Source of the DNA: an uncultured Verrucomicrobiota bacterium | Lineage (GTDB): Bacteria; Verrucomicrobiota; Verrucomicrobiia; Chthoniobacterales; JACTMZ01 | Reading direction: 5' to 3' | DNA: 64,000 bases | Assembly: GCA_903953565.1 (NCBI GenBank) | Contig: CAJBKE010000015.1 | Span: 96,932 to 160,931, forward strand | Part shown: piece after piece, positions 32,583 to 41,661 of the stretch | Layout: every line of letters starts with the position of its first letter | Position numbering within the stretch: position 1 is the stretch's first letter | The notes under the pieces: model-generated | What the model was told of the DNA's origin: nothing | Databases searched by the model: none | The model's input: the letters and a program-made list of their open reading frames with translations, nothing else | Made by a program: the position numbers and the translations under genes

Positions 32583-34352
32583 TCATGAAGCCTTGCTCGG
32601 CGGGTCTTGCTTTTCCTGTTGCTCCACCAGCGCGACCAGTTCTTCGAGCGGCATCGCTTTGCCGTATAGGTATCCTTGGCCATATTGGCAACCGAGCACT
32701 CGGAGATAATCGGCCTCCGCCTGCTCCTCGATGCCCTCGGCGACGATGAGCAGTCCGAGGTTTTTTGCGATGTCGACGATCGTCTTGAGCACGGCATTCG
32801 ACTTCGCGTCACCCGACTTGATCCCGCCGATCAACTCGCGCGGGATTTTGAGTTCGTTGATCGGGAGCCGGGAGAGCCGCAGCAGGTTGCTATAGCCGGT
32901 CCCGAAATCATCCACCGCGATGTAGACGCCCGCTTTTTGCAGGATCGTCAGGTTGACCCGCACCGTCCCGTTGGTCGGCATGAGTCCCTCCTCCAGGATC
33001 TCGAGCGTGAAGGACTCGGGTTTCGCGTTTCCCTTGGCGATCTCGGCGAGGATCTTCTCCGCGTAGCCCACATTCGCCAAAATGCCGGGCGAGATGTTGA
33101 ACGAAAACCTGAAGTCCCTCCGCAGGAGCGGCTCGATGGAACTTCTCTCGGTGGAGAGGAAGTCGGAGACGGCTGTCTCGTCGATCAAGTGGAGGGAAGC
33201 TGTCCGGACCAGAGCGCTCATGAATTCCGCCGCGGGCAGCATGGATCCGTCTTTGTGGCGAAATCTCAGCAATCCCTCCGCCCCGTGGATCCTGCCTGTC
33301 TCGAGGCTGACGATGGGTTGGAAGAGGAGGAAGAGGCTCTTCGTTTTGACCGCATCACGGATCTCACTGTCCAGCAGCCTGCGCTGTTTCAGCTCCTTGA
33401 TGATGGTTTCATCCACCAGAAAGACATTTTTTTTCTTCCCCTTTTTGACCTGTCTCATGGCTTCCTCGCATTGGGCGAGGACATCGGCCGGGGTCTCCCC
33501 CGGGATCTTGAGGATCACCCCGCCGATCGATGCTTCCACAGTGATGTCGAGGTTCCGGAGACGGAAAGGCTGCGCGAAGCAATCCCGGATGCTGTCCATT
33601 AGGGCGGGTAGCTCCCGTTCCAGGCCGGCACGGCGGACGAGCAGGAAGAATTTATCCCCGCCGAGATTTCCGAGCAGGTCCGTATCCGTGCAGAGGTTGC
33701 TCAGCCTCCGCGCCGTCTCGACCAGAATCTGGTCCGCGAACGGCACCCCGTAAGTGGCGTTGAGCTGCTTCAAGTGATCGATATCGATCGAAAAAAATGC
33801 CGCGTCCGGAGCGTGCGCATCGATTCCGGCGATGGCTTCTTGGAGTCTGTCCATCAGCAGCGTTCGCGAAGCTGCTCCGGTCAAAGGATCATGGGTGGCG
33901 AGGCGGCGGAGTTCCTCGTTGAGTTGCGCTTGCTGTTCCTCGACTTGACGCCGCGCGATGCGGTTCGATGCTTCTTTGATCGCTCTCTCGACCACGCCGA
34001 CCAACCGTCCTGCGATCCGGTCCTTGAGCACAAAATCGGTGGCTCCCTTCTTGAAGAGTTCCACCGCGGTATCCTCGCCGACCGCTCCTGTCACGACGAT
34101 GGCCGGAACATCCGGGCAGATTTCCTTGGCCATCACGATGGCCTGGCCGCCGTCGAAGTCGGGCAGCTTGTAGTCGACCAGAATGATGTCGGGAAGGTAG
34201 CTCTTTAGCGCCTGTCGGTATTCCTCCTGCTTTTGCACCCGGTGCCAGACAAAGTCGAGGCCGCCCTTCCGGAGTTCCCGGACAACGAGTTCGGCGTCGA
34301 AGTCCGAATCCTCCACCATGAGAATCCGGATGGTTTTGTCGTCGCCGCTCAT
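32583..34352 (-). CDS. Response regulator with REC, degenerate GGDEF and EAL domains
   Basis: A 589-residue protein. REC (8-125) has phospho-acceptor D60 in IILVDYKLPD and K110. The GGDEF domain (150-312) reads NLGGDKFFLL, so the catalytic Glu is Lys and cyclase activity is unlikely. The EAL domain (335-580) keeps E359 (GAEGLLRFRH), N419 (NISPG) and DDFGTGYSNL. However, KxD reads LKIPRELI, with Pro in place of a metal-site Asp, so phosphodiesterase activity is doubtful. It may be a c-di-GMP sensor or a scaffold. It is the last gene of the kai operon and overlaps the preceding receiver gene by four bases. Confidence 0.9.
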   Translation of the reverse strand: MSGDDKTIRILMVEDSDFDAELVVRELRKGGLDFVWHRVQKQEEYRQALKSYLPDIILVDYKLPDFDGGQAIVMAKEICPDVPAIVVTGAVGEDTAVELFKKGATDFVLKDRIAGRLVGVVERAIKEASNRIARRQVEEQQAQLNEELRRLATHDPLTGAASRTLLMDRLQEAIAGIDAHAPDAAFFSIDIDHLKQLNATYGVPFADQILVETARRLSNLCTDTDLLGNLGGDKFFLLVRRAGLERELPALMDSIRDCFAQPFRLRNLDITVEASIGGVILKIPGETPADVLAQCEEAMRQVKKGKKKNVFLVDETIIKELKQRRLLDSEIRDAVKTKSLFLLFQPIVSLETGRIHGAEGLLRFRHKDGSMLPAAEFMSALVRTASLHLIDETAVSDFLSTERSSIEPLLRRDFRFSFNISPGILANVGYAEKILAEIAKGNAKPESFTLEILEEGLMPTNGTVRVNLTILQKAGVYIAVDDFGTGYSNLLRLSRLPINELKIPRELIGGIKSGDAKSNAVLKTIVDIAKNLGLLIVAEGIEEQAEADYLRVLGCQYGQGYLYGKAMPLEELVALVEQQEKQDPPSKAS

Positions 34353-34804
34353 GGTTTTTTTCCCGAAATGGGCGGCTTGTTGAGCAGGAGCCAGTAGAGG
34401 CCCACCTGATAGATTGCCGCGGAAAATTTCTCAAACTCGACCGGCTTGACGATGTAACTGTTCGCTCCGATCTGGTAAGACTCGATGAGATCGCTCTCCT
34501 CTTGGGAGGAGGTGAGGACCACGACGGGCAAGATCTTCGTGCGTGGGTCATCCCGGATCAGCGACAGCACCTCGAGGCCATTGAGTTTGGGAAGCTTCAG
34601 GTCCAGCAGCACGACCTTGGGAAGGTCCAGCGGATCACGTTCGCTGTATACCCCCTTCGCAAAGAGATAGTCGATGGCTGCCTGGCCATCGGTCACATGG
34701 ACAATGGCGTTGGCCAGATTGTGCTGCTTGAGGCTGCGAATGGTGAGAAGCGCATCGTTCGGGTTGTCTTCGGCGAGTAGGATGTCGGCTGGTTCGGTGT
34801 TCAT
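34349..34804 (-). CDS. Single-domain response regulator (Rcp1-like)
   Basis: A 151-residue stand-alone receiver. Acid pocket E12-D13 (ILLAEDNPND), phospho-Asp D68 (VVLLDLKLPKLNGLEVL), T98 (VVLTSS) and K120 (YIVKPVEF) are all present. The insertion YLFAKGVYSERDPLDLPKV between strands is typical of the Rcp1 subfamily paired with phytochrome-like kinases. ATGA overlaps with genes on both sides show tight coupling to the PAS kinase and the REC-GGDEF-EAL protein, so it probably forms part of a phosphorelay from that kinase. Confidence 0.92.
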   Translation of the reverse strand: MNTEPADILLAEDNPNDALLTIRSLKQHNLANAIVHVTDGQAAIDYLFAKGVYSERDPLDLPKVVLLDLKLPKLNGLEVLSLIRDDPRTKILPVVVLTSSQEESDLIESYQIGANSYIVKPVEFEKFSAAIYQVGLYWLLLNKPPISGKKP

Positions 34805-36990
34805 GCGGTGCTGATGGTTGTCGGTTGGTTGTTTTCTCCTGATGCCTTTCCGGGGTCCGGGATGGTGAAGTGAAATATCGCCCCCTTATCTGGTTCCCCT
34901 TCGCCCCAGACGCGCCCGCAGTGGCGGTGGACGATCCGCTGGACGAGGGCCAGACCCACGCCGGTCCCGGGAAACTCCTCATTGGTGTGGAGCCTCTGGA
35001 AGACTCCGAAAAGCTTGTCGGCGTGGCGCATGTCGAAACCCGCGCCGTTGTCTTTCACAAAATAGACCTGCTCTCCTGCTTCCCCGGGCGTCACGCCTAT
35101 CTCGATCTCGGACAACTTGCGCTTTCCGGTGAACTTGACGGCATTTCCGATCAGATTGATCCAGACTTGCCGGATCATCGCCTCCGTGCCGAAGGCCGGT
35201 GGGATCGGATGCAGGTCAAGGTGTATCACGCGCCCCGGTTGCACTGCCGTCAGCTCCTCGAAGACCTTCCGGGCCATCGTTTCCATATCGATCCTCACTG
35301 ATTCGACCTGCTGACGTCCGAGTCGCGAGAAGGTCAAGAGATCATCGATGAGCCGTCCCATCCGCTGCGCCTCGCCGCGGATCACGCCGATCAGGCGCCG
35401 TCCCTCGTCGTCGAGTTTAGGGGCGTAGTCCTCCTCGACGATGCGGGAAAAACCATCGATCGCGCGCAACGGTGCCCTCAAATCGTGCGAGACCGAGTAG
35501 GAAAAGGCATCGAGTTCCTTCACCGAGGTCTCCAACTCCGCAGCTCGGTTCTTAAGGCTGGCGTTGAGTTTGCGGATCTCCTTCAACCTTTCGAAGGTTT
35601 CAGTCACGTCGAGGTTGATTCCGACCACATGCGTTGCCTTCCCTCCCACTCCGCTAATGGCGGCATCCGAAGCTCTGATGATTCGGATCGCATGGTCCGG
35701 GTCGCGGATGATCCGGAACTCCCGCTGGTTGCGCCCCACCTTCTCGACGGTATCGAGCAGCGAGGCCTCCTGATCTGCCACATCGTCGGGATGAACGTGG
35801 CTCGTCCAATCCGTATAGAGGATCCGACCGTCATCGCTCGGCGGCATTCCGTAGATTGAGAACATCAACTTGTCCCACCGGACGTTGTTGCTCGCCAGAT
35901 CCCAATCCCAAAACCCGATGTCGGCTGCCTCGGCGGCCAGGCGCAGTCGTTCTTGGCTTGCGGCCAGAGCTTTCGTGCGCTCCTCGACGCGCTTCTCCAA
36001 TTTGGCGTTGAGTTCGAGGATTTCAGCCTCCGCGCGTTTGCGCGCCGTGATATCGCGTGCCGTGGCAAAGGCGCCTTGCACCCTTCCTTCTTCATCCCGG
36101 TAGAGGCTGGCGTTGTAAAGCACCTCGGTGACATGGCCGTTCGCGTGGCGGATGCTCAGCGGATAATCCTGCACAAAACCCTCCGCGAAGACCCGCTTAT
36201 AACCGCTGCGCGCGGCCTCGGGGTCGGTGAAGTAAACCGAGAAATCGGTGCCGATGAGTTCCTCGCGCGTCCGACCGGTAACCTGCACGGAGGCTTCGTT
36301 CACATCGGTGATTGTTCCCTCGGCACTGACGGTGACCAGCGGGTCGAGGCTCGCCTCGATGAGACTGCGCATGTAGCTCGCGCTTTGGCGTGCCGCCGCG
36401 GTCAGTTTTTTGTCGGCATCCGCTTGTGCTTCCTTGGCCAGTCCCTGCACAAGGGTGGCCGACTCTTTCTTCCTTCTTTCGATAACTTCGCTCAGGTCGC
36501 TTACCACCATCCAGAGTTGGTCTGGTTCCCCGCTCAGAACCAGCTTGCCCGCCGAAATAAACGTCGGCACCTGGGTGCCGTCGGTTGTAGCCAGCAGCAG
36601 TTCGCCGTCGTGTTTGTCCCCCGGATGCAGGCGTAGCAACTCGTTCAAGAAGGCTTGGTTTTGCGGCGCGATCCAGTCGGAAATGACCGAGCCGATCACC
36701 TTTTCAAGCGGTGCGTTGAGCATGCTGGCAATACTGCGATTCCCATACAGGATCAGTCCGTCGGCACTGGCGATCAGCGCACCTTGCTGCATCGCCTCGA
36801 TGAGAATCCGGTAAGCGTGGTCGGCACCCTTGAGCGTGAAGAGACGTCTGCCTCCGTTCACCGGGACGACCAGCGCGTCAACCCCTCCGCTGCGGATGGC
36901 ATCCAATTCTTGCTCGGCCTCGGCCAGTCGTGCGCGCAACTCCCGGTTCTCGGCCAGGCGCTCTGCTTCGCTGGTGTCCTGAGCGATCAT
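34801..36990 (-). CDS. PAS-domain sensor histidine kinase of the kai operon
   Basis: A 729-residue soluble kinase without membrane helices. An N-terminal coiled coil (7-35) is followed by three PAS domains (about 55-170, 205-320 with the linker GAFATARDITARKRAEAEI, and 345-465). Next come a helical linker and HisKA with FSYSVSHDLRAPLRAIDGFS (H502). The HATPase has N612/N616 (INLIGNAVKF), DNGAGFD (647-653) and GTGVGLALV (675-683). Absence of a membrane anchor points to an intracellular signal, plausibly KaiB/KaiC state. It overlaps kaiB upstream and the Rcp1-like regulator downstream by four bases each. Confidence 0.93.
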   Translation of the reverse strand: MIAQDTSEAERLAENRELRARLAEAEQELDAIRSGGVDALVVPVNGGRRLFTLKGADHAYRILIEAMQQGALIASADGLILYGNRSIASMLNAPLEKVIGSVISDWIAPQNQAFLNELLRLHPGDKHDGELLLATTDGTQVPTFISAGKLVLSGEPDQLWMVVSDLSEVIERRKKESATLVQGLAKEAQADADKKLTAAARQSASYMRSLIEASLDPLVTVSAEGTITDVNEASVQVTGRTREELIGTDFSVYFTDPEAARSGYKRVFAEGFVQDYPLSIRHANGHVTEVLYNASLYRDEEGRVQGAFATARDITARKRAEAEILELNAKLEKRVEERTKALAASQERLRLAAEAADIGFWDWDLASNNVRWDKLMFSIYGMPPSDDGRILYTDWTSHVHPDDVADQEASLLDTVEKVGRNQREFRIIRDPDHAIRIIRASDAAISGVGGKATHVVGINLDVTETFERLKEIRKLNASLKNRAAELETSVKELDAFSYSVSHDLRAPLRAIDGFSRIVEEDYAPKLDDEGRRLIGVIRGEAQRMGRLIDDLLTFSRLGRQQVESVRIDMETMARKVFEELTAVQPGRVIHLDLHPIPPAFGTEAMIRQVWINLIGNAVKFTGKRKLSEIEIGVTPGEAGEQVYFVKDNGAGFDMRHADKLFGVFQRLHTNEEFPGTGVGLALVQRIVHRHCGRVWGEGEPDKGAIFHFTIPDPGKASGENNQPTTISTA

Positions 36991-37331
36991 GTTGTTTTCC
37001 TTGGCAGGTCGAGACCTGCTAGCACGCGCACCGCGTCCGACAGATCACCCACCACGCGGCGCACCGGTAAGGGCAGTGTTTTGATCAGGGCGGGAACGGC
37101 CGTGATCTGCTCGTCCTTTGCCAAATGGGGTTGCTGGTAAAGATCGATCACCTCCAGCCGGTAGCATCCCGCCAGATTCTCTTCACAGATGTGTTTGGCG
37201 TTGGCGATGGCGCGCACCGATCCGGGTGTCATGTCGGCAACGTAAAGCTTCAGGACATACTTATTTATGTCCGCATCCGCCGTCACCTCGCCGTTTTCCC
37301 GTGACGGATCTTTAACGGGATTTTTTTTCAT
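36987..37331 (-). CDS. kaiB: Circadian clock protein KaiB homologue
   Basis: A 114-residue protein with a 24-residue polar N-terminal extension and then the full KaiB domain: KYVLKLYVADMTPGSVRAIANAKHICEE, YRLEVIDLYQQPHLAKDEQITAVPALIKTLPLPVRRVVGDLSD and VLAGLDL. The family pattern KLYVxxxTPxSxRA...IDxxxxPxLAxxxxIxAxPTLxKxxPxPxRRxxGDLSD is kept. It is the second gene of the operon, 53 bp after kaiC, and overlaps the kinase start. No kaiA is present. Whether it supports rhythm or a simple timer or stress response cannot be told. Confidence 0.94.
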   Translation of the reverse strand: MKKNPVKDPSRENGEVTADADINKYVLKLYVADMTPGSVRAIANAKHICEENLAGCYRLEVIDLYQQPHLAKDEQITAVPALIKTLPLPVRRVVGDLSDAVRVLAGLDLPRKTT

Positions 37332-37384
37332 GCGCTACGCCAGCGGTTGTTTCCCCAGATCCAGTCCGTTCAGCGCGCACCTGC

Positions 37385-39160
37385 TCATTTGGACTTCCTC
37401 GGGTTGGCACGCTGTGAAGATGCCAATTTGAGTTTATCGGCGGAGCGAAAACGCCCCATTTGCTTCCGTTGCTCGGTGGCCAGCGTCTCAAGGGCGCGTT
37501 GCTGCTCCGTGTTTTTCAAGCTCGCGACTTCCCGGAGGGCGAACTCGGCGCGCATCGCAGCGATCTGTGATTCCAGAATTTGCCGCTTGGTGGCCAGTTC
37601 CTGCTGTCCAAGCTCCATTTGCTGCTTCAAGACCAGCTGCTCGGCTCTCTCTGCTGCTTCTTGATTCGAACGAGCCGTCCCGGTCAACACGCCTCCCAGG
37701 CCGATATAGGCATCGCGCAATTGCACTCCTTTGTCGGTCAGCAGGAGCTCCCGGAGCTGCTTCGAGTGTGCCATGCCGCGCGATTTCAGCACATACACGG
37801 CACAAGTGCGTTCGCCGCTGTATTCGATGTCACGAAGCACGATCCATGTGTCGATAATCGAAGAGACGGCAATGTCGGTATGCTCGATCGGGGTGCCGGC
37901 CGTGGTCAGGCTGGTGAACAAGCCGGTGATCTGGCGGCATTTCATGAAATCGACCAGCCGCATCAGCAATGCTTTCACGTCGATCTCATTGCCCCCGCTG
38001 ACAAAACTGTTCAAAGGGTCGACCACTACCGCCTGCGGCTTGAAAGCATGGATGGCTTTTTGCATCAGCGACAAATGCGTTTCCAGGCCATACATGCTCG
38101 GGCGGGCGGAGTGAAACTGGAGCAGACCCGATCGCACCCATCGCTCCAGGTCGATGCCAGCGGAGCGCATGTTCCGGATGATCTGCTTGGGCGATTCTTC
38201 GAGGGAAAAAATGATGGCCCGTTCGCCGCGGCGGCAGGCAGCGTCGGCAAAGCTTGCTCCCAGAGTGCTCTTGCCGGTGCCTGCCGTTCCGGACACCAAG
38301 ACGGTGCTTCCGCGGTAATAGCCCTTGCCGCCAAGCATGGAGTCCAAACGCTGCACACCGGTCGACACGCGCTGGGTCGAAATATCCTGTTCCAGGCCGA
38401 TCGATGTGATCGGCATCATGGCAATGCCATCCTCATCAATCAAAAACGGGTATTCGTTGGTGCCGTGTGTCGAACCGCGGTATTTGACCACCCTCAACCG
38501 GCGCAGGCAGATCTGTTCATGGAGCCGGTTGTCGAGCATGATCACGCAGTCGCTCACATACTCTTCAAGCCCTTGGCGCGTGAGTGTTTCCGAGCCTCGC
38601 TCCCCGGTGACGATGGCGGTCACCCCTTTTTCCTTGAGCCAGCGAAAGAGGCGACGGATTTCGGCGCGCAGGATCGAGGGATTGGGAAGGCCGGAAAAAA
38701 GCGATTCGATAGTGTCGATCACCACGCGTTTGGCCCCGATCGATTCGATGGCATGCGCCAAGCGGATGAAGAGCCCTTCCAAATTGAATTCGCCGGTCTC
38801 CTCGATCTCACTGCGCTCGAGATAGACATATTCAAACAGCAGCTTTTTGCGCCGGATCAGGCTTTGCAGATCAAATCCTAACGACGCGACATTGTCGTTC
38901 AGTTCGCGGGGGGTCTCCTCGAACGACATAAAGACACCCGGTTCGTCGAACTGTGTCGCGCCACGCACAAGAAACTCCATGGCCAACAGCGTCTTGCCAC
39001 AGCCCGACCCGCCGCAGACCAGAGTAGTCCGCCCAGTGGGGAACCCTCCGCCGGTGATCTCATCCAAGCCCGGGATGCCGGTGGGTGATTTCGCAAGTTG
39101 CTGTCTTGGCGGCGTGCTGGGTTTTGCCCTGGGTTTCGATTTGTGGGCTGGTTTGGCCAT
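37385..39160 (-). CDS. kaiC: KaiC-family ATPase/kinase with C-terminal coiled coil
   Basis: A 591-residue double-domain KaiC. CI has P-loop GGSGCGKT (50-57) and catalytic Glu pair SFEETP (81-82). CII has GTAGTGKS (291-298) and SLEESP (321-322). The cyanobacterial phospho-sites S431/T432 align with S433-S434 in AVSSIIDTW, so dual Ser autophosphorylation is possible. The C-terminus differs from cyanobacterial KaiC: about 90 residues of Gln/Glu/Arg-rich coiled coil (498-590) replace the short A-loop tail used by KaiA. Top gene of kaiC-kaiB-kinase-RR-REC/GGDEF/EAL. The N-terminal 25 residues are basic and Pro-rich. Confidence 0.93.
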   Translation of the reverse strand: MAKPAHKSKPRAKPSTPPRQQLAKSPTGIPGLDEITGGGFPTGRTTLVCGGSGCGKTLLAMEFLVRGATQFDEPGVFMSFEETPRELNDNVASLGFDLQSLIRRKKLLFEYVYLERSEIEETGEFNLEGLFIRLAHAIESIGAKRVVIDTIESLFSGLPNPSILRAEIRRLFRWLKEKGVTAIVTGERGSETLTRQGLEEYVSDCVIMLDNRLHEQICLRRLRVVKYRGSTHGTNEYPFLIDEDGIAMMPITSIGLEQDISTQRVSTGVQRLDSMLGGKGYYRGSTVLVSGTAGTGKSTLGASFADAACRRGERAIIFSLEESPKQIIRNMRSAGIDLERWVRSGLLQFHSARPSMYGLETHLSLMQKAIHAFKPQAVVVDPLNSFVSGGNEIDVKALLMRLVDFMKCRQITGLFTSLTTAGTPIEHTDIAVSSIIDTWIVLRDIEYSGERTCAVYVLKSRGMAHSKQLRELLLTDKGVQLRDAYIGLGGVLTGTARSNQEAAERAEQLVLKQQMELGQQELATKRQILESQIAAMRAEFALREVASLKNTEQQRALETLATEQRKQMGRFRSADKLKLASSQRANPRKSK

Positions 39161-39496
39161 GGTTGTGTTCTTCTAAGTCATTGCTGTCCTGAAGGTGTGG
39201 ACTGGTGGCGAGCTGCGCCGAGTCTCAAAAAAATCGCCGACCGATCAGGCCCTGCCGCGCGAGACCCGCCACCCAAACCAGATCCTGTTGAGGGTGGGTC
39301 TGAGGCCATATTCATATTCCACACCCCTCGGCTGCATCACCCAATGGGGTGAAGACCTCTGTTCTTGACTCTGAGGGCCCCACGGTTGATCAATATCGTT
39401 CCGATTTCCTTAAGGATTCGCGCTCCGTCGCCAGCGGACCATACGCGGGATGTTGAGTCATCAGCACGCCGGGCCGATCAGGAAAGTCAGAAGTCC
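39161..39496. other. Divergent intergenic region between kaiC and cysD
   Basis: 336 bp that must hold the promoters of the kai operon (leftward) and of cysDN (rightward). TTGACT at 39365-39370 is a possible -35 element for cysD, but no good -10 box follows at the right distance. Several G+C-rich partial inverted repeats are present. No palindromic family A/B/C element and no riboswitch fold was recognised. Confidence 0.4.
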
Positions 39497-40402
39497 ATGC
39501 CGCACTACCAGTTAGACCATCTCGACCAGATCGAGGCCGAAGCGATTTTTGTCCTGCGCGAGACAGCCGCGCAGTTCCAAAATCCGGCGCTGCTTTTTTC
39601 CGGGGGCAAGGACTCGATCGTTATGGCCCACCTCGCGGCCAAGGCTTTCTGGCCGGCCAAGATTCCCTTTCCGCTTCTCCACATCGACACCGGGCACAAC
39701 TTCGACGAGACGATTGCTTACCGCGATGCCTTCACGGAAAAACTCGGCGCCCGCCTGGTCGTCGGTCATGTGCAGGACTCGATCGACAAGGGCCGCGTGA
39801 AGGAAGAGAAGGGCCCGCATGCCTCGCGCAACGCGTTGCAGTCGGTCACGCTGCTCGACACGATCGAGGAACACAAATTCACCGCGTGCCTCGGCGGCGG
39901 GCGGCGCGACGAGGAGAAGGCGCGGGCCAAAGAGCGTTTCTTTTCACACCGCGACGACTTTGGTCAGTGGGATCCGAAAAACCAGCGTCCGGAATTGTGG
40001 AATCTTTTCAACGGACGCCACCATCCCGGCGAGCACTTCCGCGTGTTTCCGCTCTCCAATTTCACCGAGATGGACATCTGGATGTATCTCAAGCGCGAGG
40101 AGATCGAACTTCCGTCCCTTTATTTTGCCCATCAGCGCGAGGTCTTCGCCCGCAATGGCGCCCTGCTCGCTGTCTCTCCGCATATCACCATGCTGGAGAC
40201 GGAGAAGCCCGAGCGCAAAACGGTCCGCTTCCGCACCATCGGCGACGTCACCTGCACCGGCGCAGTCGAGTCCGGAGCCTCGACCCTCGATGAAGTGATC
40301 GCCGAAGTCGCCGCGGCGCGCCAGACCGAGCGCGGCACGCGCTCCGATGACAAGCGTTCCGAGACGGCAATGGAAGACCGCAAGAAGGAGGGGTATTTCT
40401 AA
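39497..40402 (+). CDS. cysD: Sulfate adenylyltransferase subunit 2
   Basis: A 301-residue CysD, the catalytic subunit that forms APS from sulfate and ATP. The PP-loop motif is FSGGKDSIVMAHLA, followed by PLLHIDTGHNFDETIAYRD, ACLGGGRRDEEKARAKERFFSHRD, QNPR-like KNQRPELWNLFN, FPLSNFTEMDIWMYL, and RTIGDVTCTGAVES near the end. The frame is open 44 codons upstream, but the family start is MPHYQLDHLDQIEAEAI. cysN begins one base after its stop. Confidence 0.95.
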   Translation: MPHYQLDHLDQIEAEAIFVLRETAAQFQNPALLFSGGKDSIVMAHLAAKAFWPAKIPFPLLHIDTGHNFDETIAYRDAFTEKLGARLVVGHVQDSIDKGRVKEEKGPHASRNALQSVTLLDTIEEHKFTACLGGGRRDEEKARAKERFFSHRDDFGQWDPKNQRPELWNLFNGRHHPGEHFRVFPLSNFTEMDIWMYLKREEIELPSLYFAHQREVFARNGALLAVSPHITMLETEKPERKTVRFRTIGDVTCTGAVESGASTLDEVIAEVAAARQTERGTRSDDKRSETAMEDRKKEGYF

Positions 40403-40403
40403 A

Positions 40404-41651
40404 ATGGACCTCCTTCGTTTCGCCACCGCCGGTTCCGTCGACGACGGCAAGTCAACGCTCATTGGCCGCCTGCTTTATGACTCGAAGAGCATTTTCGAGG
40501 ATCAGCTCAGTGCGGTGGAGGAAAGCTCGCGCCGCCGGGGTGATGCGGTGGTCAACTTGGCGCTCCTCACCGACGGCCTCCGCGCCGAGCGGGAGCAGGG
40601 CATCACCATCGACGTGGCCTACCGCTATTTCGCCACACCGCGGCGCAAGTTCATCATCGCCGATACGCCGGGTCATATCCAATACACGCGCAACATGGTG
40701 ACCGGCGCCTCAACGGCCGACCTCGCCATCATTCTCATCGATGCGCGCAAGGGCATCATCGAGCAGACCAAGCGCCACTCCTTTGTCGCCAATCTCCTGA
40801 AAATCCGCCACCTCGCGCTGGCGGTGAACAAGATGGATCTCGTCGACTACAGCGAGTCGGCCTTCCACCGCATCGTGCAGGATTTCCACGAGTTCGCCTC
40901 GCGCCTCGACGATATCGCCGAGATCACGGCCATCCCGCTGTCTGCGCTCAATGGCGACAATGTGGTCGAGAAGTCGGACAAGATGCCGTGGTTCAAAGGT
41001 CCGTCGCTGCTTTACCATCTGGAGACCGTCTACACCGGCGGCACGGAAAATCACGTCGATGCGCGCTTTCCCGTGCAGTGGATCATCCGTCCGCAATCGG
41101 CGGAGCACCACGACTTCCGCGGCTATGCCGGACGCGTGGCCGGCGGCGTTTTCAAGCCGGGTGATACGGTCAGCGTCATGCCTTCGGGTTTTTCCACCAC
41201 GATCGACAAAATCCATCTCCCCGGCGGGAAAGAAGTCTCCGAGGCTTTCGCCCCGCAGTCTGTCGTCATGACCTTGAAAGACGAAATCGACATTTCGCGC
41301 GGCGACATGCTGGTCAAATCCAACAATCCGCCCAATGTCGGGCAGGATGTCGAAGCCATGGTCTGCTGGTTTTCGCAGAAGCCGATGGATCCGCGCGGCA
41401 AATACCTCCTGCGCCACACGACGAAGGAAACCAAAGCCATCGTGCAGGAACTGCGCTATCAGGTGGATATCGAGACCCTGCACAAAAAGGAAGGCGTCCC
41501 CACGCTCGCCATGAACGACATCGGCCGTGTTTCCCTGCGCACGGCAACCCCGCTCTTCCACGACAGCTACCGCCGCAACCGCCTGACGGGTTCGTTCGTC
41601 CTCGTCGACCCCGGCACCCACGAAACGGTCGCCGCGGGCATGATGGTCTGA
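40404..41651 (+). CDS. cysN: Sulfate adenylyltransferase subunit 1 (GTPase)
   Basis: A 415-residue EF-Tu-like GTPase that drives CysD by GTP hydrolysis. G1 is AGSVDDGKSTLIGRLL, the switch region has LLTDGLRAEREQGITIDVAYRYF, G3 is IADTPGHIQYTRNM and G4 is VNKMDLV. C-terminal beta-barrel domains follow and end with GSFVLVDPGTHETVAAGMMV. It is not fused to CysC. The start MDLLRFATAGSV is chosen over an ATG 19 codons upstream inside cysD. A family A palindrome follows 10 bp after the stop. Confidence 0.95.
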   Translation: MDLLRFATAGSVDDGKSTLIGRLLYDSKSIFEDQLSAVEESSRRRGDAVVNLALLTDGLRAEREQGITIDVAYRYFATPRRKFIIADTPGHIQYTRNMVTGASTADLAIILIDARKGIIEQTKRHSFVANLLKIRHLALAVNKMDLVDYSESAFHRIVQDFHEFASRLDDIAEITAIPLSALNGDNVVEKSDKMPWFKGPSLLYHLETVYTGGTENHVDARFPVQWIIRPQSAEHHDFRGYAGRVAGGVFKPGDTVSVMPSGFSTTIDKIHLPGGKEVSEAFAPQSVVMTLKDEIDISRGDMLVKSNNPPNVGQDVEAMVCWFSQKPMDPRGKYLLRHTTKETKAIVQELRYQVDIETLHKKEGVPTLAMNDIGRVSLRTATPLFHDSYRRNRLTGSFVLVDPGTHETVAAGMMV

Positions 41652-41661
41652 AGACGTTGAT

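Noticed and set aside
39161..39496. Sulfur-responsive riboswitch (SAM type) upstream of cysD
   Set aside because: No SAM-I or SAM-II core pattern or matching helices could be found by eye.
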